Assembly (NCBI RefSeq): GCF_040054535.1 | Contig: NC_090795.1 | Span: forward strand, 6,423,501 to 6,487,500 | Origin: Antennarius striatus | Lineage: Eukaryota; Chordata; Actinopteri; Lophiiformes; Antennariidae | DNA length: 64,000 nucleotides | Direction of reading: 5' to 3' | Part shown: piece by piece, positions 61,101-64,000 of the stretch | Layout: every line of letters begins with the position of its first letter | How positions within the stretch are numbered: position 1 is the stretch's first letter | Made by a program: the position numbers and the translations under genes | Notes under the pieces: model-generated | The model's input: the letters and a program-made list of their open reading frames with translations, nothing else | What the model was told of the DNA's origin: nothing | Databases searched by the model: none

Positions 61101-64000
61101 CTATGGATATTTAGGTGACTTACGGGTTTTTTTAAAAGGTCAGCGACATGGGTGTCCTGTCTGCTGAATTCTTGCCAAGGCTGTGCAGTGGCCAGATGAA
61201 TCAGAAATATTATTCAGGCTGATTTTAGACAATAGATCATGTCCTTCTGCACATTGAGTAAGCCGAGGGTTTTGCTACGCAAGGACTTCTGGGAGGTGGT
61301 AGGATTGCGTAAGCAAGTGAACGTCGACCCATGTGGGACCTCAGCACTCATTCATCACAACCTTGGCCTCTCTTGCTGTTCAGCGCGCGAGTTATTTATG
61401 AGAAGAGATGTGAGATTTTCAAAGCTTAACAAATTTTCCCTTCATCAGAACAAGAGGATTCTTCCTGTCATCTGGCAATAAATCTCTCTTATTTCAAATA
61501 GAGTGATTTTTTTAAAAATGTCCCTTTTGAATTGATGCCATTATCTACACATTTGTATCTCTTGTTTCGACTGTAAATACATGCTCGGCTGAAGGAACAG
61601 GGCTGGGGTGCCAATTATTCAAGTGAGCTATATCTCTTCATTCTGTCGCACACTGGAGAGCTTCTTTTAGACAAGCAATTTAGGATTATTTCTACAATCG
61701 ATGCAGTCTCTAAAGCCTGAAATAACAGTAGTAGGTACAGGAGGTAGTGTTATCAGCACCCAAAACGATGTAAATTGTAGAGCTGGATGTACTGCGTTAA
61801 CAATCATACCCTGGTGATAGAGGATCCTCCTCAGTGGAAGTGAGAGCTCAGAGATAAGTAGATCTGTCTTCCATTATCACCAAACACGTAACACTGGATA
61901 AAAATAGCCAAATGAAGGAGTGATTCTCCTGCCATAGAAGATATATCCACTCCCTGGATCACCAGAATCATACTTGTCGCCCCGAGAGAAATCTAAGCAC
62001 AATCTGTAAAGTAAGCCATCTTTTCCATTATGTAGTGACATGCTATTACAAGCACATTCATTCATTGTGTTTCTCCACCCAAATGCAGCCATGCAGAGAC
62101 AGCTCATAGACTTCGACTTCACCAGACAGAATGTTAAACTGCTCCGGTTCAGAAAGAGGCAAGGAAGTATTTCTTCTTTGCCACCAAAGATCTATCCGGG
62201 AAGACAGTCTCTGTTCCGGATTTTGAATACTCAAGAGGCTGAACGAGCGTGACAAGGAAAAATCCCCAAGGCTGCTTCTGTATTTAAATTTAAAGGATTC
62301 TCCTTTCAGTAAAATATATCTATAACCATCAAGGATGCCTGAAGAGTTCTGGTATTTCAGGTGATATTACACAAGATAGCCTCAATGTTATTGTTTGAGT
62401 CCAGTCTGGATGTGTGTTGATGCCCATCCGGTTGTCCTTGCACGCTCAGGCTGTGCTGCTTCTGATGGCATTGTCCTTACGGTCAGACAGGCCCTGTAGA
62501 CAAAGCTAAATCAGACAACTTCCTGTTGGTTTTTGCGGAGGAGGCAGGCCGGACTTTTCCGCACTTTCGCAGATAAATAAAGGCGACCCAGACTAACGCT
62601 TGATTGTGTTTCTTTCTTCAGTTTGTTCGGCTGTAGAATTAATTTAAAAGTGAGTGAAGTTTAGCCTTCACCAAATGCACAATGACTACGCACAAATCTT
62701 TGCTAAATGCTGTCAAGTTTATTGAAAGAAAAAAAAAAAAACAGAAACCTGATATTCCACTTGGAGACAGTTTCCAGATTAAGAAGCACCAGTGTCAGCA
62801 GAAGATTACATCATCTTGGGTGTGTCATAACCTGCTTTTTGTACCTTTATTTGTGCAGTGTCACTCTTTGTTCACTGCACATGAGCTTCGGCTCTGTCAC
62901 ACTGTTTAAAAAATATTGGAAATGTTTAAATCTTGAAGTAAATTCAAAGATTTTTCAAAGCAGAGTTAAGCAGGGACAAAGCCCTTCAGTAATGTTACAG
63001 CACTGAGACATAAATCCTTCCGGTTCTGTTTACAGATTATTTTCCTAAGGGATATCTCGGTGTTTGTATAAGCTTGCTACTCTCTGTCCAGGCCTGTCTT
63101 TGCAGACGAGCCGCCTTGCTTCACCATAAGGATGGTGGGTACGCTTTAGGTTGTCATACATTCCATGTTTGGCAGTCAGGACAAAGACTCAATTTCTTTT
63201 CTTGTCAGTCAAGATTGCTTTTCTCTCTCATACTCAGAGTTCTGAGCGCCATCTGGTAAAGTCAGAGAGTGCTTTCATGAATGTTTCTCTACAGTGTGGC
63301 TTCATTCTAGCATTCTATCTACCCACAAAGCTGTGATTGATACAGTAAAGGCTGCAAAGATTTGCTTCTTCTGTCCCGTTCCGCAGAGAACTGAAGGGCT
63401 TTTGCAATGTTTGGTTGATTCATAAATTGTCTAAACTCTACAAACTCTTGCTCCTACATTTCCCATGATGCAATCTACAGCAGGGAGACCCTCCCCGATG
63501 AGGAAACTCTGATCTCTACCATTCTCTACATAGCAGGCTTGTAAAACAGACTCTCCTTTAGAAATAAACTTTGTATGGTTTGTAAAACATCTCTAATCAC
63601 TGTCTCAGATCCACATCAGTATTGTGTCTAATCATCCTGTGTCAAGCAAAGAAGGAATGAAAAACTTGTTTTGTTCTCTAGTGTAACCAGGCAACGTCCA
63701 TAACAGGCCCTCAAGGGACAATAAACCATATTAAATGAGTCACGGCAACCTCTAACCTACAGTCTCTCTGGTCAATGGACATCTGACAACTAGTCATGCT
63801 TCTGTGGGTCTTGGATGTGATGAGCATGACTTCTCACTTCTCAGCCGCCGTACTACCTGAGTGGGACGGGGTTTGCCATCGACACGATTGAGACACTTGG
63901 GAAAGGTCTCGCAAAGCAAGTCAGTGTGACTTTTCCTTGAGAGTTGACAGCAGGGTATAAAGTAGAGTTAACTGATGAAGACAAAACAGACCCTTCCATC

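Larger units (their letters stand above)
54941..64000. other. Nine-kb region without a supportable gene
   Basis: Probably 5' intron or upstream sequence of the MAP3K gene, since the 54940 acceptor implies an earlier exon. I found no CpG-rich promoter-like block and no exon chain on either strand. Contents I recognise: a SINE-tail fragment at 57394-57465, a (TTA)n tract at 58090-58114, and a doubtful short exon-like frame at 63845-63917. The remainder is AT-rich single-copy-looking sequence. Confidence 0.6.

Overview
The window looks like nuclear DNA from a ray-finned fish, probably a teleost. It holds spliced vertebrate genes with GT-AG introns, including cry-dash, which placental mammals lack. 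It also has many long CA/GT and GA microsatellites, fish-type tRNA-derived SINEs, and decayed Tc1- and pogo/Tigger-type DNA transposons. There are no prokaryotic, plasmid or CRISPR features.

Four protein-coding genes could be assembled exon by exon, all on the minus strand, so transcription runs right to left. In transcription order they are: (1) a MEKK2/MEKK3-type MAP kinase kinase kinase (coding 54880 to 32003, 17 coding exons, 612 codons before the stop); (2) cry-dash, a DASH-type cryptochrome/photolyase (29711 to 25121, 14 exons, 521 codons); (3) myd88, the TLR/IL-1R adaptor (24076 to 21373, 5 exons, 297 codons); and (4) the first three coding exons of oxsr1, the OSR1 kinase acting downstream of WNK (19787 to 6698, first 97 codons). 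The rest of oxsr1 lies beyond the left edge. Reading frame and splice phase close at every junction in all four models.

Layout: 1-6697 is oxsr1 intron 3, with a nested pair of DNA elements. 6698-19787 is oxsr1 exons 3 to 1 with very large introns that hold a pogo-like MITE, two SINE copies, a 262-bp GA tract and a deleted Tc1-type transposon. 19.8-21.4 kb is the oxsr1 upstream region and myd88 3' UTR. 21.4-24.1 kb is myd88, followed by a short promoter interval with E-boxes and an ETS/AP-1 pair. 24.9-29.7 kb is cry-dash. 30.1-32.0 kb is the probable long 3' UTR of the MAP3K gene. 32.0-54.9 kb is its coding region. 54.9-64.0 kb has no gene I can support and is probably 5' intron or upstream sequence of the MAP3K gene.

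Functionally, MyD88 and MEKK2/3 kinases both belong to innate immune and stress signalling (TLR to NF-kB/MAPK). OSR1 controls ion transport under WNK, and cry-dash is a blue-light flavoprotein. The shared strand and close packing (1 to 2.3 kb between coding regions) are the main organisational features. The most interesting points are splicing-related: a GT-repeat 3' splice site in cry-dash, complementary TG/CA arrays in one MAP3K intron, an extra in-frame 45-nt MAP3K exon, and a phase-compatible myd88 exon 2. I found no convincing new biological system.
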